64,000 bases of DNA, taken from NCBI RefSeq assembly GCF_030014915.1, contig NZ_JAGIXS010000008.1, forward strand, positions 1 to 64,000, read 5' to 3'. The translations under genes and the position numbers were made by a program. The stretch comes from Pelomonas sp. V22. GTDB lineage: Bacteria > Pseudomonadota > Gammaproteobacteria > Burkholderiales > Burkholderiaceae_C. Below are positions 43,846 through 53,047 of this stretch, in pieces. The stretch's first letter is position 1; each line of letters starts with the position of its first letter. The notes below the pieces were generated by a model. That model did no database searches. It was given only the letters and a program-made list of their open reading frames with translations, and was not told the DNA's origin.

Positions 43846-45447
43846 ATGACACGCGTCAAGCCATCGAAGCTGCGTCGGCGCCTGCTGGTGCTGACCGGGC
43901 TGGTCCTGCTGCTGATGGCCGGCATGGGCGTGCTCACGCTCTCGCAGCTGCGCAGCGTGTCCATGAGCGTCGACTCGCTCTACAAGGACCGGCTGCTGCC
44001 GCTGGAACAGCTGCGCCGGGTGGCGCTGACCTTCAATACCGAGGTGCCCGCCATCGTTGGCCAGCTGCGCGATGGCCGGCTGTCGCTGCCGCTGGCCCGT
44101 CAGCAACTGGACAAGAGCGAACAAGCCGCCCGCCGCAGCTGGAACGACTATCTGCAGACCTACCTGGTCGACGCCGAGAAGCGCCTGATCCAGCGTGCCG
44201 AGCCCGAGCTGCAGCGCAGCCATGCGGCCATTGCCCGGCTGCGCCTGCTCTTGCAGCAGGGCCGCACCGACAGCCTGACGCCCGCCTTCAGCTCCGAGCT
44301 GCGGGCCGATGCCGAGGCGCTGCTGGCCACGCTCGGCGAGCTCAGCGACGTGCAGCTGCAGATCGGTCGGCGCGAGGCTGAGGACAGCGAGGCCTCTTTC
44401 CGCCACGCGGTCCTGTGGGTCACGCTGATGGTGGCGCTCACCACCGGCCTCGGCCTGCTGCTGACCTGGTCGGTGCTGCAAAGCCATCAGGAGGAGCAAG
44501 GCGCGGCCGAGGCCAGCCAGGCGCGGCTCCAGCGCTTCTACATGGCGCTGTCGCAGACCAACCAACTGATCGTGCGCAATCCGGAGTCGGCCCAGCAGCT
44601 GTTCGAGGCGCTGTGCCGCATCTGCGTGGAGACCGGGCATGCCAAGCTGGCCAAGGTGGTGCTGAAGATCGACGGCGACCAGTTCGAGCGGGCCGCCTGC
44701 TTTGGCCCCATCGAGCGCCTGATGCCGGGCGCGCCCAAGCGCTGGAACGCGGTCGCACCGCATGCGCAGGCCGCCTTGAGCAGCATCGCCATCAACACTG
44801 GCCTGCATGCGGTCAGCAATCGTGCCATTGCCGATGGGCGACTCACCGACGGCAACAGCGTGATCCCGCCCGGCGTCGAAGCCATGGCCGCCTTTCCCTT
44901 GCGCCGCCAGGGCGAGGTGGTGGGCGCACTGAGCCTGCTGGCCGGCGAACTCGATTTCTTCGACGAGGCCATGCTGGCCCTGCTGGACGAGATGGCCGGT
45001 GACGTGTCCTTCGCCCTCGACAACCTGGACCGCGAGCAGACGCTGCGCGACAGCCTGCAGAAGTCGCAGCAGGAGCGCGCGCTGTTCCAGCTGCTGTTCA
45101 ACGCCTCTGCGGTGTCGGCCGCCCTGGTGCGCCTGGCCGACGGCACGCTGCTGGAGATCAACGAGCAGCTGTGCCGCCACTACGGCTATTCGCGGGCCGA
45201 GCTGCTGGGCCGGCGGCCTGGCGACCTGGGCGTGGGCATGGTCGAGGCCGACCGCAACCGCCTCTACGGCGCGATCCGGACCGAGGGCCGGGTGCGCAAC
45301 ATGCAGATCCAGCTGCGCGGTCGCGACGGCAGCCAGCGCCGCCTACTGATCAGCGGCGACCTGATCGACTACCAGGGCGAGCCCTGCGCCCTGGCTACCG
45401 CCATCGACATCACCGAACTGCAACAGCAACAACAGAACCAGCAATGA
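43846..45447 (+). CDS. Membrane sensor: 4-helix outer domain, GAF, PAS, no output domain
   Basis: 533 residues. A membrane helix at about 10-33, a periplasmic helical domain of MCP four-helix type (34-182) and a second helix at about 187-207 come first. A GAF domain at about 230-385 (RFYMALSQTNQLIVRNPES, PHAQAALSSIAINTG) and a PAS domain at about 405-520 (LFQLLFNASAVSAALVRLADG) follow. It stops at a Gln-rich tail with no histidine kinase, GGDEF, EAL or methyl-accepting part. The 3' end overlaps the MOSC gene start (ATGA). It may deliver its signal by protein contact, or be a truncated cyclase. Confidence 0.8.
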   Translation: MTRVKPSKLRRRLLVLTGLVLLLMAGMGVLTLSQLRSVSMSVDSLYKDRLLPLEQLRRVALTFNTEVPAIVGQLRDGRLSLPLARQQLDKSEQAARRSWNDYLQTYLVDAEKRLIQRAEPELQRSHAAIARLRLLLQQGRTDSLTPAFSSELRADAEALLATLGELSDVQLQIGRREAEDSEASFRHAVLWVTLMVALTTGLGLLLTWSVLQSHQEEQGAAEASQARLQRFYMALSQTNQLIVRNPESAQQLFEALCRICVETGHAKLAKVVLKIDGDQFERAACFGPIERLMPGAPKRWNAVAPHAQAALSSIAINTGLHAVSNRAIADGRLTDGNSVIPPGVEAMAAFPLRRQGEVVGALSLLAGELDFFDEAMLALLDEMAGDVSFALDNLDREQTLRDSLQKSQQERALFQLLFNASAVSAALVRLADGTLLEINEQLCRHYGYSRAELLGRRPGDLGVGMVEADRNRLYGAIRTEGRVRNMQIQLRGRDGSQRRLLISGDLIDYQGEPCALATAIDITELQQQQQNQQ

Positions 45448-46049
45448 CCGCAAGCCGCCAGCTGATCAGCCTCAACACCGCCCGAGCCGAGCCGCTCGCC
45501 ACGCCGCAGGGCGAGGTGCTGAGTGGCATCCGCAAGCGCGGCCGCGAAGGTGCTGTGGCGGTTGGCATGCTGGGCCTGGAGGGCGACGAGCAGGCCGATC
45601 CCACGGTACACGGCGGGCCGGCCAAGGCCCTCTACGCCTACGCCAGCGAGCACTACAGCTTCTGGCAGACGGTGCGCGCCCAGGCCGGCGCGGCCGACTG
45701 GGGTCAGATCTTGCCTTGGGGCAGCCTGGGCGAGAACCTGACGCTCTCCAGCCTGCGGGAGAGCGAGGTCTGGATCGGCGATCGCCTCGTCTTCCCCGAC
45801 TGCGAGCTGATCGTCAGCGAGCCGCGCTATCCCTGCTTCAAGTTCAATGCGGTGATGGGCTTCAACCAGGCCGCCAAGCTGATGACGCAAAGCGCCTGGT
45901 GCGGCTTCTACCTGGCCGTGGCACAGCCCGGGACGATGGCGGCCGGCCAGGCCTTCGAACTGATCGCCGGCCCTCGCGAGGTGGGCATAGTCGAGCTGTT
46001 CAAGGCACGGACCGGGCGCTCAACTCAGGCCGCTGCCAGGTTCGGATAG
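45444..46049 (+). CDS. MOSC-domain protein (YiiM-like)
   Basis: 201 residues from ATG 45444. The MOSC core has GDEQADPTVHGGPAKALYAY and the strand PRYPCFKFN with the conserved Cys that binds the molybdenum cofactor's sulfur, then WCGFYLAV. YiiM-type proteins reduce N-hydroxylated compounds. It is translationally coupled to the upstream sensor gene. Its 3' end runs 25 bases into the convergent old yellow enzyme gene. Confidence 0.88.
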   Translation: MTASRQLISLNTARAEPLATPQGEVLSGIRKRGREGAVAVGMLGLEGDEQADPTVHGGPAKALYAYASEHYSFWQTVRAQAGAADWGQILPWGSLGENLTLSSLRESEVWIGDRLVFPDCELIVSEPRYPCFKFNAVMGFNQAAKLMTQSAWCGFYLAVAQPGTMAAGQAFELIAGPREVGIVELFKARTGRSTQAAARFG

Positions 46050-47104
46050 TCGGTGTAGCCAGCCGCGTCGCCGCCGTAGAGCGTGGCGCGGTCCAGCGGC
46101 TGCAGCGGCGCGTTCAGGCGCAGGCGGCGCACCAGGTCGGGGTTGGAGATGAAGTCACGGCCGAAGGCGATCGCATCGGCCTGCCCTTCAGCCACGGCCT
46201 GCAAGGCCATCTCGCGCGTGTAGCCGTTGTTGGCGATCCAGGCACCGCCAAAGCGCCGGCGCATCGCCTGGTAGTCGAACGGGGCCACGTCGCGTGCGCC
46301 GCCGGTCATGCCCTCGATGATGTGGATGAAGGCCAGCTTCAAGGGCGCCAGCTGCTCGGCCACATGGTTGAACAGGGCTTGCGCATCGCTGTCCTGGCCG
46401 GCATCGTTGACCGGCGTCACCGGCGACAGGCGCAGCCCGGTGCGGCCCGGGCCAATGGCGGCGGCAATGGCCGTCATCAGTTCCACCAGCAGGCGGGCGC
46501 GGTTCTCGATGGAACCGCCGTACTGGTCGGTCCGGTCGTTGACGCTGTCGCGCAGGAACTGGTCGATCAGGTAGCCGTTGGCGCCGTGGACCTCGACCGC
46601 GTCGAAGCCCGCCTCCATCGCGCAGCGCGCCGCATGGACAAAGGCCTGAATCACGCCGGGGATCTCTTCCGTGGCCAGCGCGCGCGGCGCCGACACCGGC
46701 ACGAAGCCCTCGGCCGTGAAGGTCTTGCCTTGGGCCGGCTTGCTGGTGGACGACACCGGCGCCGCGCGCCCCGGCTGGAAGCTCTCATGCGAGATGCGGC
46801 CCACATGCCAGAGCTGCACGGCGATCTTGCCGCCTTCGGCATGGACCGCATCGGTCACCTGCTTCCAGGCGGCGATCTGCTCCGGCGTGTGGATGCCGGG
46901 CGTGTCCAGGTAGCCCTGACCTTCGGGTACGACTTGCGTGCCTTCGCTGATGATCAGGCCGGCGCTGGCGCGCTGGCGGTAGTACTCGACGGCGAGCTGC
47001 CCCGGCAGCAGGCCGCGCGAGCGGCTGCGGGTCAAGGGCGCCATCACAATGCGGTTGGCGAGTTGCAGATCACCGATCTGGACGGGGTCGAAAAGACTGG
47101 GCAT
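46025..47104 (-). CDS. Alkene reductase, old yellow enzyme family (NemA-like)
   Basis: 359 residues from ATG 47104. It is an FMN-dependent NAD(P)H reductase of activated alkenes and nitro compounds. Landmarks are the first strand LFDPVQIGDLQLANRIVMAPLT, the AVQLWHVGR block, the HGANGYLIDQFLRDSVNDRTD segment, GLRLSPVTP and AFGRDFISNPDLVRRL. It overlaps the MOSC gene tail by 25 bp and is divergent from the beta-helix protein gene (135 bp between starts). Confidence 0.93.
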   Translation of the reverse strand: MPSLFDPVQIGDLQLANRIVMAPLTRSRSRGLLPGQLAVEYYRQRASAGLIISEGTQVVPEGQGYLDTPGIHTPEQIAAWKQVTDAVHAEGGKIAVQLWHVGRISHESFQPGRAAPVSSTSKPAQGKTFTAEGFVPVSAPRALATEEIPGVIQAFVHAARCAMEAGFDAVEVHGANGYLIDQFLRDSVNDRTDQYGGSIENRARLLVELMTAIAAAIGPGRTGLRLSPVTPVNDAGQDSDAQALFNHVAEQLAPLKLAFIHIIEGMTGGARDVAPFDYQAMRRRFGGAWIANNGYTREMALQAVAEGQADAIAFGRDFISNPDLVRRLRLNAPLQPLDRATLYGGDAAGYTDYPNLAAA

Positions 47105-47239
47105 GGTGCGATGAAGGGCTTCAGCAAAGGAATGCAGGCAGCGTACCGGCGGCAGGCCGAGGCTGCAGCCTCGTCGGCGACAGCCGCAAATCCAGTAATG
47201 CCTCCGCCGCAGCCGCAGCACGCAGGCGGCAATGCTGCT

Positions 47240-48310
47240 ATGGACCGTCGTCACCTGCTCGCCGGTCTGGGCGCCCTGGCCCTGCCTGCGCTCGCCGCCA
47301 AGCCCGACCTGCGCGTCGGGCCCAACGAGAAGGTGCGCACCTTGGCCGAGGCCGCGCGCCTGGCCCGCGAGGGCTGGCTGATCGAAGTGGCTGCGGGCGA
47401 GTACCGCTCCGACGTCGCCAGCTGGCGCCGCGACGGCCTGCGGCTGCGGGCCGTCGGTGGCCGGGTCCGCCTGATCGCCGAAGGGGCGCAGGCCGAGGGC
47501 AAGGGCCTCTTCGTCGTCAACGGCCGGGGCGTGGAGATCGAGGGCTTCGATTTCAGCGGCGCCACCGTGTCGGACCGCAACGGCGCCGGCATCCGCTTCG
47601 AGAGCGGGACGCTGACCCTGCGCGACTGCAGCTTCAGCGATTGCGAGATGGGGCTGATCACCAGCAACGAGGGCAGCGCGCGCCTCATCGTCGAAGACTG
47701 CGAGTTCAGCCGGCCGCGCGGGGCCGAAGGCTTCACCCATTTGCTTTACACGGGCCGCATCGCCCACCTGGAAGTCCGGGGCTGCCATTTCCACGACGGC
47801 GCCCATGGCCATCTGCTGAAGAGCCGGGCGGCGCTCAGCCGCGTCGAATACAACCGCTTCGTGAGCAGCCGCGCGAGCTATGAGCTCGAGTTCCCGAACG
47901 GCGGCCGGGTGCGCGTGATCGGCAACCTGATCGAGCAAGGCCGCGAGAGCGAGAACCCGCTGATGCTCTCCTACGGCACGGAAGGCTATGGCTGGCCACG
48001 CAACGAACTGGACCTCGCGCACAACAGCTGGATAGACCGGCTGGGCGGCACACCGGTGCGCGTCGCCGCTGGTGGGCAGACCCAGGTGCGGGCCTACAAC
48101 AACCTCCTGCTCGGCCGCCGCCCCTGGCGCGACGAGACCGACTGGCAGGCCGCCGGCAACCAGCAGATCCCGCTTGAGGGCCCGCAAACCCTCCTGCCAC
48201 CCGCGCCTCTGCCACCGGAGCTGATGCCTACGCACCAGGTTGGCGACCCACGCGGCCTGCGCCGCCTCGCTGGCCCGGCCCGCCGCGTCGGCGCCCTGCA
48301 AAACCCCTGA
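47240..48310 (+). CDS. Exported right-handed beta-helix protein
   Basis: 356 residues from ATG 47240. It begins MDRRHLLAGLGALALPALAA, a twin-arginine-like start with likely Tat export. The mature part consists of repeated short strands with Asp/Asn turns (GVEIEGFDFSGATVSDRNG, GTLTLRDCSFSDCEMGLI, RLIVEDCEFSRPRG, HLEVRGCHFHDGAHG), the pattern of parallel beta-helix enzymes such as polysaccharide lyases. No catalytic site is recognised. It lies 19 bp upstream of rlmJ. Confidence 0.8.
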   Translation: MDRRHLLAGLGALALPALAAKPDLRVGPNEKVRTLAEAARLAREGWLIEVAAGEYRSDVASWRRDGLRLRAVGGRVRLIAEGAQAEGKGLFVVNGRGVEIEGFDFSGATVSDRNGAGIRFESGTLTLRDCSFSDCEMGLITSNEGSARLIVEDCEFSRPRGAEGFTHLLYTGRIAHLEVRGCHFHDGAHGHLLKSRAALSRVEYNRFVSSRASYELEFPNGGRVRVIGNLIEQGRESENPLMLSYGTEGYGWPRNELDLAHNSWIDRLGGTPVRVAAGGQTQVRAYNNLLLGRRPWRDETDWQAAGNQQIPLEGPQTLLPPAPLPPELMPTHQVGDPRGLRRLAGPARRVGALQNP

Positions 48311-48329
48311 GCGGCGACAATGCGCCCCT

Positions 48330-49184
48330 ATGCTCGCCTACCGACACGCCTTCCATGCCGGCAACCATGCCGATGTCCTCAAGCACCTGGTCCTCACCCA
48401 GGTGCTGCGCTACATGGGGGAGAAGGACAAGGCCTACACCCTCGTTGACACCCATGCCGGCGCCGGCGGCTACTCCATCGAGGGCCGTTATGCGCAGAAG
48501 AAGGGCGAGTACGGCGGCGGCATTGCGCGCCTCTACGACGCCAAGGATCTGCCCGAACCCTTGAAGCCCTATGTGGAGCTGGTCAAGGAGTTCAACCCCG
48601 ACGGCCAGCTGCGCCAGTACCCCGGCTCGCCGGCCCTGGCCAACTTGCTGATGCGCGAGCAGGACCGGCTGCGCGTGTTCGAGCTGCACCCGACCGACTT
48701 CCGCATCCTCGAGAGCTACCTCTCGACCCGGCCCAACACCCAGGTCTCCGACAAGGATGGCTTCAGCTCGCTGAAGGGCGAACTGCCGCCGCCCTCGCGG
48801 CGTGCCGTCGTGCTGATGGACCCGTCCTACGAGCTCAAGACCGACTACGGCAAGGTGCTCGCCGCCCTGCGCGAAGGCCTGCAGAAGTTCCCCGACACGG
48901 TCTTCCTGATCTGGTATCCGCAGCTCGCGCTGCTGGAATCGACCCAGCTGGCCCAGCGCCTCAAGGCCAGCGCCGACACGCTGTCCAAGAAGGGCTGGCT
49001 GCATGTGCGCCTGACCGTCACGCAGGCCGACGATAAAGGCTTTGGCATGCTGGGCAGCGGCATGTTCGTGGTGAACCCACCCTACACCCTGCACGACCAG
49101 CTCAAGGACTGCCTGCCCTGGCTGGTCGACAAGCTGGGCCAGTACGACGGCGCCAACTTCCTGCTGGAACAGCAGACGGTCTGA
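48330..49184 (+). CDS. rlmJ: 23S rRNA (adenine(2030)-N6)-methyltransferase
   Basis: 284 residues from ATG 48330. It has the YRHAFHAGNHADVLKHLVL start typical of RlmJ, the SAM loop VDTHAGAGGY, and the catalytic DPSYE motif at VVLMDPSYELK. The enzyme methylates 23S rRNA position 2030. It lies downstream of the beta-helix gene on the same strand with no obvious terminator between them. Confidence 0.95.
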   Translation: MLAYRHAFHAGNHADVLKHLVLTQVLRYMGEKDKAYTLVDTHAGAGGYSIEGRYAQKKGEYGGGIARLYDAKDLPEPLKPYVELVKEFNPDGQLRQYPGSPALANLLMREQDRLRVFELHPTDFRILESYLSTRPNTQVSDKDGFSSLKGELPPPSRRAVVLMDPSYELKTDYGKVLAALREGLQKFPDTVFLIWYPQLALLESTQLAQRLKASADTLSKKGWLHVRLTVTQADDKGFGMLGSGMFVVNPPYTLHDQLKDCLPWLVDKLGQYDGANFLLEQQTV

Positions 49185-49205
49185 GGCTGGGCTCGGCCAG
49201 CCTAC

Positions 49206-49847
49206 TCAGTAAGCCGCCGTGAACCGACGCTGGATGTGCTTGGGCGCTTCGAGCTCGTCGACGATGGCCACGGCCAGGTCGGCCACGCTGAGGTTCGACT
49301 CACCAGCAGCATCGACCACGAGCTCCTCGCCGCCGAGGCGGTAGCTGCCACGGCGCTCGCCGGGCACCAGGTGGGCGGCGGGCGAGACGAAGCTCCAGTC
49401 CAGGTCCTTCTCGGCGCGGATGCGGTTCAGCGCCTCGCGGGCGGCCAGGGCGCCCGGCTTCCATTGCGCCGGGAACTCCGGCGTGTCGACCAGCTGGACG
49501 CCAGGTGCGATGAACAGGCTGCCGGCACCGCCGACCACGATCAGGCGCTTCACGCCCGCCTGCTTGGTGCCGGCGGTGATGCTGGCCGTGCCGCGCAGGA
49601 ACTCGTCGTGCAGATCGGGGTTGGTCCAGCCCGGGTTGTAGGCGCTGACCACGGCATCCACGCCACGCACGGCGGCGGCCACGGCGTCAGCATTCAGCAC
49701 ATCCGCTTCAGCGACAGCCAGGCCCGGTTGAGCGGCGATCTTGGCGGGGTTGCGGGACAGGGCTGTGACCTGGTGGCCGCGGGCCAGCAGTTCGCTGAGC
49801 AGGGCGCTGCCGACGAAGCCGGTGGAACCGATGAGGGCGATCTTCAT
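49206..49847 (-). CDS. NAD(P)-binding NmrA-like protein
   Basis: 213 residues with an atypical SDR Rossmann fold: IALIGSTGFVGSALLSELL at the N-terminus, then the acidic AEADVLNADAVAAAVRGVDAV strand and the VVGGAGSLF loop. No Tyr-Lys catalytic pair is evident, so it is more likely a redox sensor or weak reductase. It is divergent from a LysR gene with 114 bp between, and probably its target. Confidence 0.9.
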   Translation of the reverse strand: MKIALIGSTGFVGSALLSELLARGHQVTALSRNPAKIAAQPGLAVAEADVLNADAVAAAVRGVDAVVSAYNPGWTNPDLHDEFLRGTASITAGTKQAGVKRLIVVGGAGSLFIAPGVQLVDTPEFPAQWKPGALAAREALNRIRAEKDLDWSFVSPAAHLVPGERRGSYRLGGEELVVDAAGESNLSVADLAVAIVDELEAPKHIQRRFTAAY

Positions 49848-49895
49848 GAGGGGGTCCTTGCTGCCCGGAATCGGGCGGTGGTTGCGATGCCTTGA

Positions 49896-49914
49896 ATTGT
49901 CAGAACTTCACAAT
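49896..49914. promoter_or_regulatory. Inverted repeat, candidate LysR operator
   Basis: ATTGT, nine bases, ACAAT, with a T-N11-A element inside. It lies roughly midway in the gap between the divergent NmrA-like and LysR genes, about 50 bp from each start. Confidence 0.45.
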
Positions 49915-49961
49915 CACCGCGTAAGTCCTCAAAATAACCGCTCACTCTTTAGAAAAACTTC

Positions 49962-50861
49962 ATGCTGGACCAGTTGAAGCGCATGGCCGTGCTGGCCACC
50001 GTCGTCGAGCAGGGCAGCTTCGTGGCGGCCGCCCGGCAGCTCCAGACCACCACCTCGGCCGTCAGCCAGCAGGTGCGCCTGCTGGAGCGCGACATGGGCG
50101 TGACGCTCTTGCACCGATCCACGCGCAAGCTCTCGCTGACCCCGGCCGGCGAGCGTTTCCATGAGGGTTGCGCCGCCATGCTGGCCGCTGCCCGCAGTGC
50201 CCAGCAGCACTTGCTGCAATTGCGCGATGCACCGGAAGGCGAGCTGCGCATCGCTGCGCCGGTGGGCTTTGCCCGGCACATCGGCCCGGCATTGGCGCCG
50301 CTGCTCGCCGCCCATCCGGCCCTCAGCCTGCACCTGGAGGTGGAAGACGGCTTCACCGACCTGATTGCCAAGCGCATCGACCTGGCCGTGCGCTTCGGCC
50401 GCCTGCCCGACAGCCCCTGGGTGGCCCAGCGCATCGGCGCGCAGCCGATCGCCCTCTACGCGGCGCCGGCCTATCTCGCGCGGCGCGGCGTGCCGGCAGC
50501 CTTGAGCGAGCTGAGCCAGCACGACTGGCTGATGCTGCGTCCCGGCACCGACGGCGTGCAGATGCTGGACCTGCAGCAGGAGGCGGCGCGCCAGCAATTG
50601 CGCGTCAGCCCGCGTGCCAGCAGCAACAACCAGCTGAGCCTGCAGCAGCTCTGCGAAGCCGGCCTCGGCCTCGCCATGCTGGGGGTGGACGATGTGCGCG
50701 AAGCCCAGCAGGCCGGCCGCCTGCTGCCGCTGATGCCCGGCCTGCAACTGTCCGCCCTGCCCATCTATGCGCTGGCGCCGCAGCGCGACGCGCAGCCAGC
50801 CAAGGTGCGCCACGCGATCCAGGCCCTCAAGACCCACCTCGCTTCGATACTGCCGTCATGA
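49962..50861 (+). CDS. LysR-family transcriptional regulator
   Basis: 299 residues. The winged helix has the recognition segment LQTTTSAVSQQVRLLERDMG and the wing STRKLSLTPAGERF, the AaeR-like subgroup. The co-inducer domain follows (EGELRIAAPVGFARHIG, LIAKRIDLAVRFG). It overlaps the downstream CoA-transferase gene by four bases (ATGA), so they are translationally coupled, which is unusual for a LysR regulator and its target. Confidence 0.92.
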   Translation: MLDQLKRMAVLATVVEQGSFVAAARQLQTTTSAVSQQVRLLERDMGVTLLHRSTRKLSLTPAGERFHEGCAAMLAAARSAQQHLLQLRDAPEGELRIAAPVGFARHIGPALAPLLAAHPALSLHLEVEDGFTDLIAKRIDLAVRFGRLPDSPWVAQRIGAQPIALYAAPAYLARRGVPAALSELSQHDWLMLRPGTDGVQMLDLQQEAARQQLRVSPRASSNNQLSLQQLCEAGLGLAMLGVDDVREAQQAGRLLPLMPGLQLSALPIYALAPQRDAQPAKVRHAIQALKTHLASILPS

Positions 50862-52009
50862 ACGAATCGCCACTGAAGAACGGCCCGCTCACGGGCCTCA
50901 AAGTGCTGGAGCTGGGCCAGCTGATCGCCGGCCCCTTCGCCGGCAAGACCCTCGCGGACTTCGGCGCCGAGGTGCTCAAGGTGGAGCCGCCGGAAGGCGA
51001 CCCGCTGCGCCAGTGGCGGATGCTGCACGAGGGCACCAGCGTCTGGTGGCAGGTGCAGAGCCGCAACAAGCAGAGCATCCAGCTCGACCTGCGTACCGAG
51101 CAAGACCGCGAGATCGCGCGCCGCCTGGCGGCCGAGGCCGATGTCTTGATCGAGAACTTCCGCCCCGGCCTGATGGAGGACTGGGGCCTGGGCTACGAGG
51201 CGCTCGCGGCCCTCAACCCGCGCCTCATCATGCTGCGCATCAGCGGCTACGGCCAGACCGGGCCCTATCGCGACCGCCCCGGCTTCGCCGTCGTGGCCGA
51301 GGCCATGGGCGGGCTGCGCCACCTGATGGGCGAGCCGGGCCGCGTGCCGGTGCGCGCCGGCGTGAGCCTAGGCGACACGCTGGCTGCGCTGCACGGCGTG
51401 ATCGGCGTGCTGCTGGCCCTGCAAGCACGCGCCACCACGGGCCGGGGCCAGGTGGTGGACGTGGCCTTGTACGAAGCGGTCTTCAACTGCATGGAATCGC
51501 TCTTGCCCGAGTACAGCGCCTTTGGCGCCGTGCGCGAACCGGCCGGCTCGGCCCTGCCCGGCATTGCGCCGAGCAATGCCTACCGCTGCGCCGACGGCCA
51601 GGTCGTCATCGGCGGCAATGGCGATTCGATCTTCAAGCGCCTGATGGCTTCGATAGGCCGGGATGATCTCGGGCAGGATCCAGACCTCGCCGGCAATGCC
51701 GGCCGCGCCGCCAGGGTCGACGAGCTCGATGCCGCCATCACCGCCTGGACCGTGCAGCGCAAGGTGGCCGAGGTCGTCGAGATCCTGCAGGCGGCGCGCG
51801 TACCGGTAGGACGCATCTACACGGCCCGCGACATCGCGGAGGACCCGCATTACCGCGCGCGGCAGATGATAGAAACCATCACCACAGCGGCCGGCCTAAC
51901 GCTCGAAGTTCCCGGCATTACACCCAAGCTCAGCGACACGCCGGGCGCGATCCGCTCATTGGCTCCGCTCTTGGGCCAACACAACGCCCAGTTCAAGCCC
52001 CAGGGCTAG
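50858..52009 (+). CDS. CaiB/BaiF-family CoA transferase
   Basis: 383 residues. It has the class III CoA-transferase blocks LTGLKVLELGQLIAGPFAGK, ADFGAEVLKVEPPEGDPLRQ and NKQSIQLDLRTEQDR, and a possible catalytic Asp in GVSLGDTLAALHG. It moves CoA between acyl-CoA and a carboxylic acid; the acid is unknown. Its start is coupled to the LysR stop, and its 3' end overlaps the convergent YkgJ gene by four bases. Confidence 0.92.
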   Translation: MNESPLKNGPLTGLKVLELGQLIAGPFAGKTLADFGAEVLKVEPPEGDPLRQWRMLHEGTSVWWQVQSRNKQSIQLDLRTEQDREIARRLAAEADVLIENFRPGLMEDWGLGYEALAALNPRLIMLRISGYGQTGPYRDRPGFAVVAEAMGGLRHLMGEPGRVPVRAGVSLGDTLAALHGVIGVLLALQARATTGRGQVVDVALYEAVFNCMESLLPEYSAFGAVREPAGSALPGIAPSNAYRCADGQVVIGGNGDSIFKRLMASIGRDDLGQDPDLAGNAGRAARVDELDAAITAWTVQRKVAEVVEILQAARVPVGRIYTARDIAEDPHYRARQMIETITTAAGLTLEVPGITPKLSDTPGAIRSLAPLLGQHNAQFKPQG

Positions 52010-52347
52010 AGCGGCAGCAGGCCGTAGGCCGCACGGGCCTGCCTGCATTTGGCATCGCCCGCCAGCACTTCACGGCAGGGGCTGGGCCGATGCGCATAGA
52101 CCGTGCAGCCGACGGCGTCGCCGACCTCGCCCTGCAAGGCCGCACAGCGCGGTGCCCTGCTGTTGGACCCACGCATGCAGGCCATGATGGGCGTGAGCCG
52201 CTCCACCAACTCATCGGGCAGACCCTCTCCCTCGGCCCAGTAGAACGAGACGCGGAAGTTCGCGCAGCAGGCGCCGCAGTTCAGGCAAGGATTGGATGAA
52301 GCAGGCGACGAAGACGGGAAGGAACTCACGGTGCGCGATTCTTGCAT
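52006..52347 (-). CDS. YkgJ-family cysteine-cluster protein
   Basis: 113 residues from ATG 52347 (the upstream frame extension to 52428 lacks homology). The Cys pattern is CLNCGACC near the start, a Cys in MACMRG, another in RCAALQG, then GCTVYAHRPSPCREV, which is the metal-binding cluster of this family, proposed to bind iron or zinc. No partner gene is evident. It diverges from the CPBP gene with 28 bp between the starts. Confidence 0.88.
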   Translation of the reverse strand: MQESRTVSSFPSSSPASSNPCLNCGACCANFRVSFYWAEGEGLPDELVERLTPIMACMRGSNSRAPRCAALQGEVGDAVGCTVYAHRPSPCREVLAGDAKCRQARAAYGLLPL

Positions 52348-52375
52348 CGCCGGCCGCGATGCTAGGCTCGCGCCG

Positions 52376-53047
52376 ATGAACCTCCAGCCCGCCGCCCTCG
52401 CCCGCTGCCTGCCGTTTGCCGTCTTCATGGCCCTGCTGGGCCTGCGCGGCGCCCTGCCCGAGAGCTTGCAGGGCCTGGATCCGCGCTGGATCTACGGCCT
52501 CGGCGTCATCGCGGTCGGCGGCCTGCTCCTGCACTACCGCCGAGAGTACGGCGAGCTGAGCCGGCAGAACCTGCCGGACGCGCGCGAGCTGCTCTGGAGC
52601 GTGGCCGTGGGCCTCGCGGTCTTTGGCCTGTGGATCGTGCTGGACGCGCCCTGGATGCAGCTCGGCACGCCCACCGCCAGCTTCGTGCCCGTCGATGCGA
52701 ATGGTGGCCTGATCTGGCCGCTGGTGGCGCTGCGCCTCATCGGCGCGGCCCTGCTGGTGCCGGTGATGGAAGAGCTGTTCTGGCGCAGCTTCCTGATGCG
52801 CTGGATCGCGCAGCCACAGTTCCAGACGGTGGCGCCGGCGCAGGTGGGCCTCAAGGCCCTGGTGCTCTCGACCTTCATCTTCATGCTCGCCCACACGCTG
52901 TGGCTGGCCGCCATCGTGGCGGGCCTCGCCTATGCCCTGCTCTACATGCGCACCGGCAAGCTCTGGACCGCCGTGATCGCCCACGCCGTCACCAATGGCG
53001 CGCTGGGCCTGTGGGTGATCAGGACCGGGAACTGGCAGTTCTGGTGA
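52376..53047 (+). CDS. CAAX-protease-related CPBP membrane protein
   Basis: 223 residues with about six membrane helices. CPBP signature motifs are EELFWRSFLMRWI (the catalytic Glu pair), FMLAHTLWLAAIVAG (His) and HAVTNGALGLW (His). The form is that of the CAAX-prenyl-protease-related proteins that accompany exosortase systems, but no exosortase is in the window. The tail overlaps the convergent CPBP gene by 29 bases. Confidence 0.85.
   Translation: MNLQPAALARCLPFAVFMALLGLRGALPESLQGLDPRWIYGLGVIAVGGLLLHYRREYGELSRQNLPDARELLWSVAVGLAVFGLWIVLDAPWMQLGTPTASFVPVDANGGLIWPLVALRLIGAALLVPVMEELFWRSFLMRWIAQPQFQTVAPAQVGLKALVLSTFIFMLAHTLWLAAIVAGLAYALLYMRTGKLWTAVIAHAVTNGALGLWVIRTGNWQFW

Noticed and set aside
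46025-48301. A 758-aa minus-strand frame joining the alkene reductase to sequence beyond its start
   Set aside because: The part beyond 47104 is antisense to the beta-helix gene and lacks any domain. The reductase has its own family-standard start.
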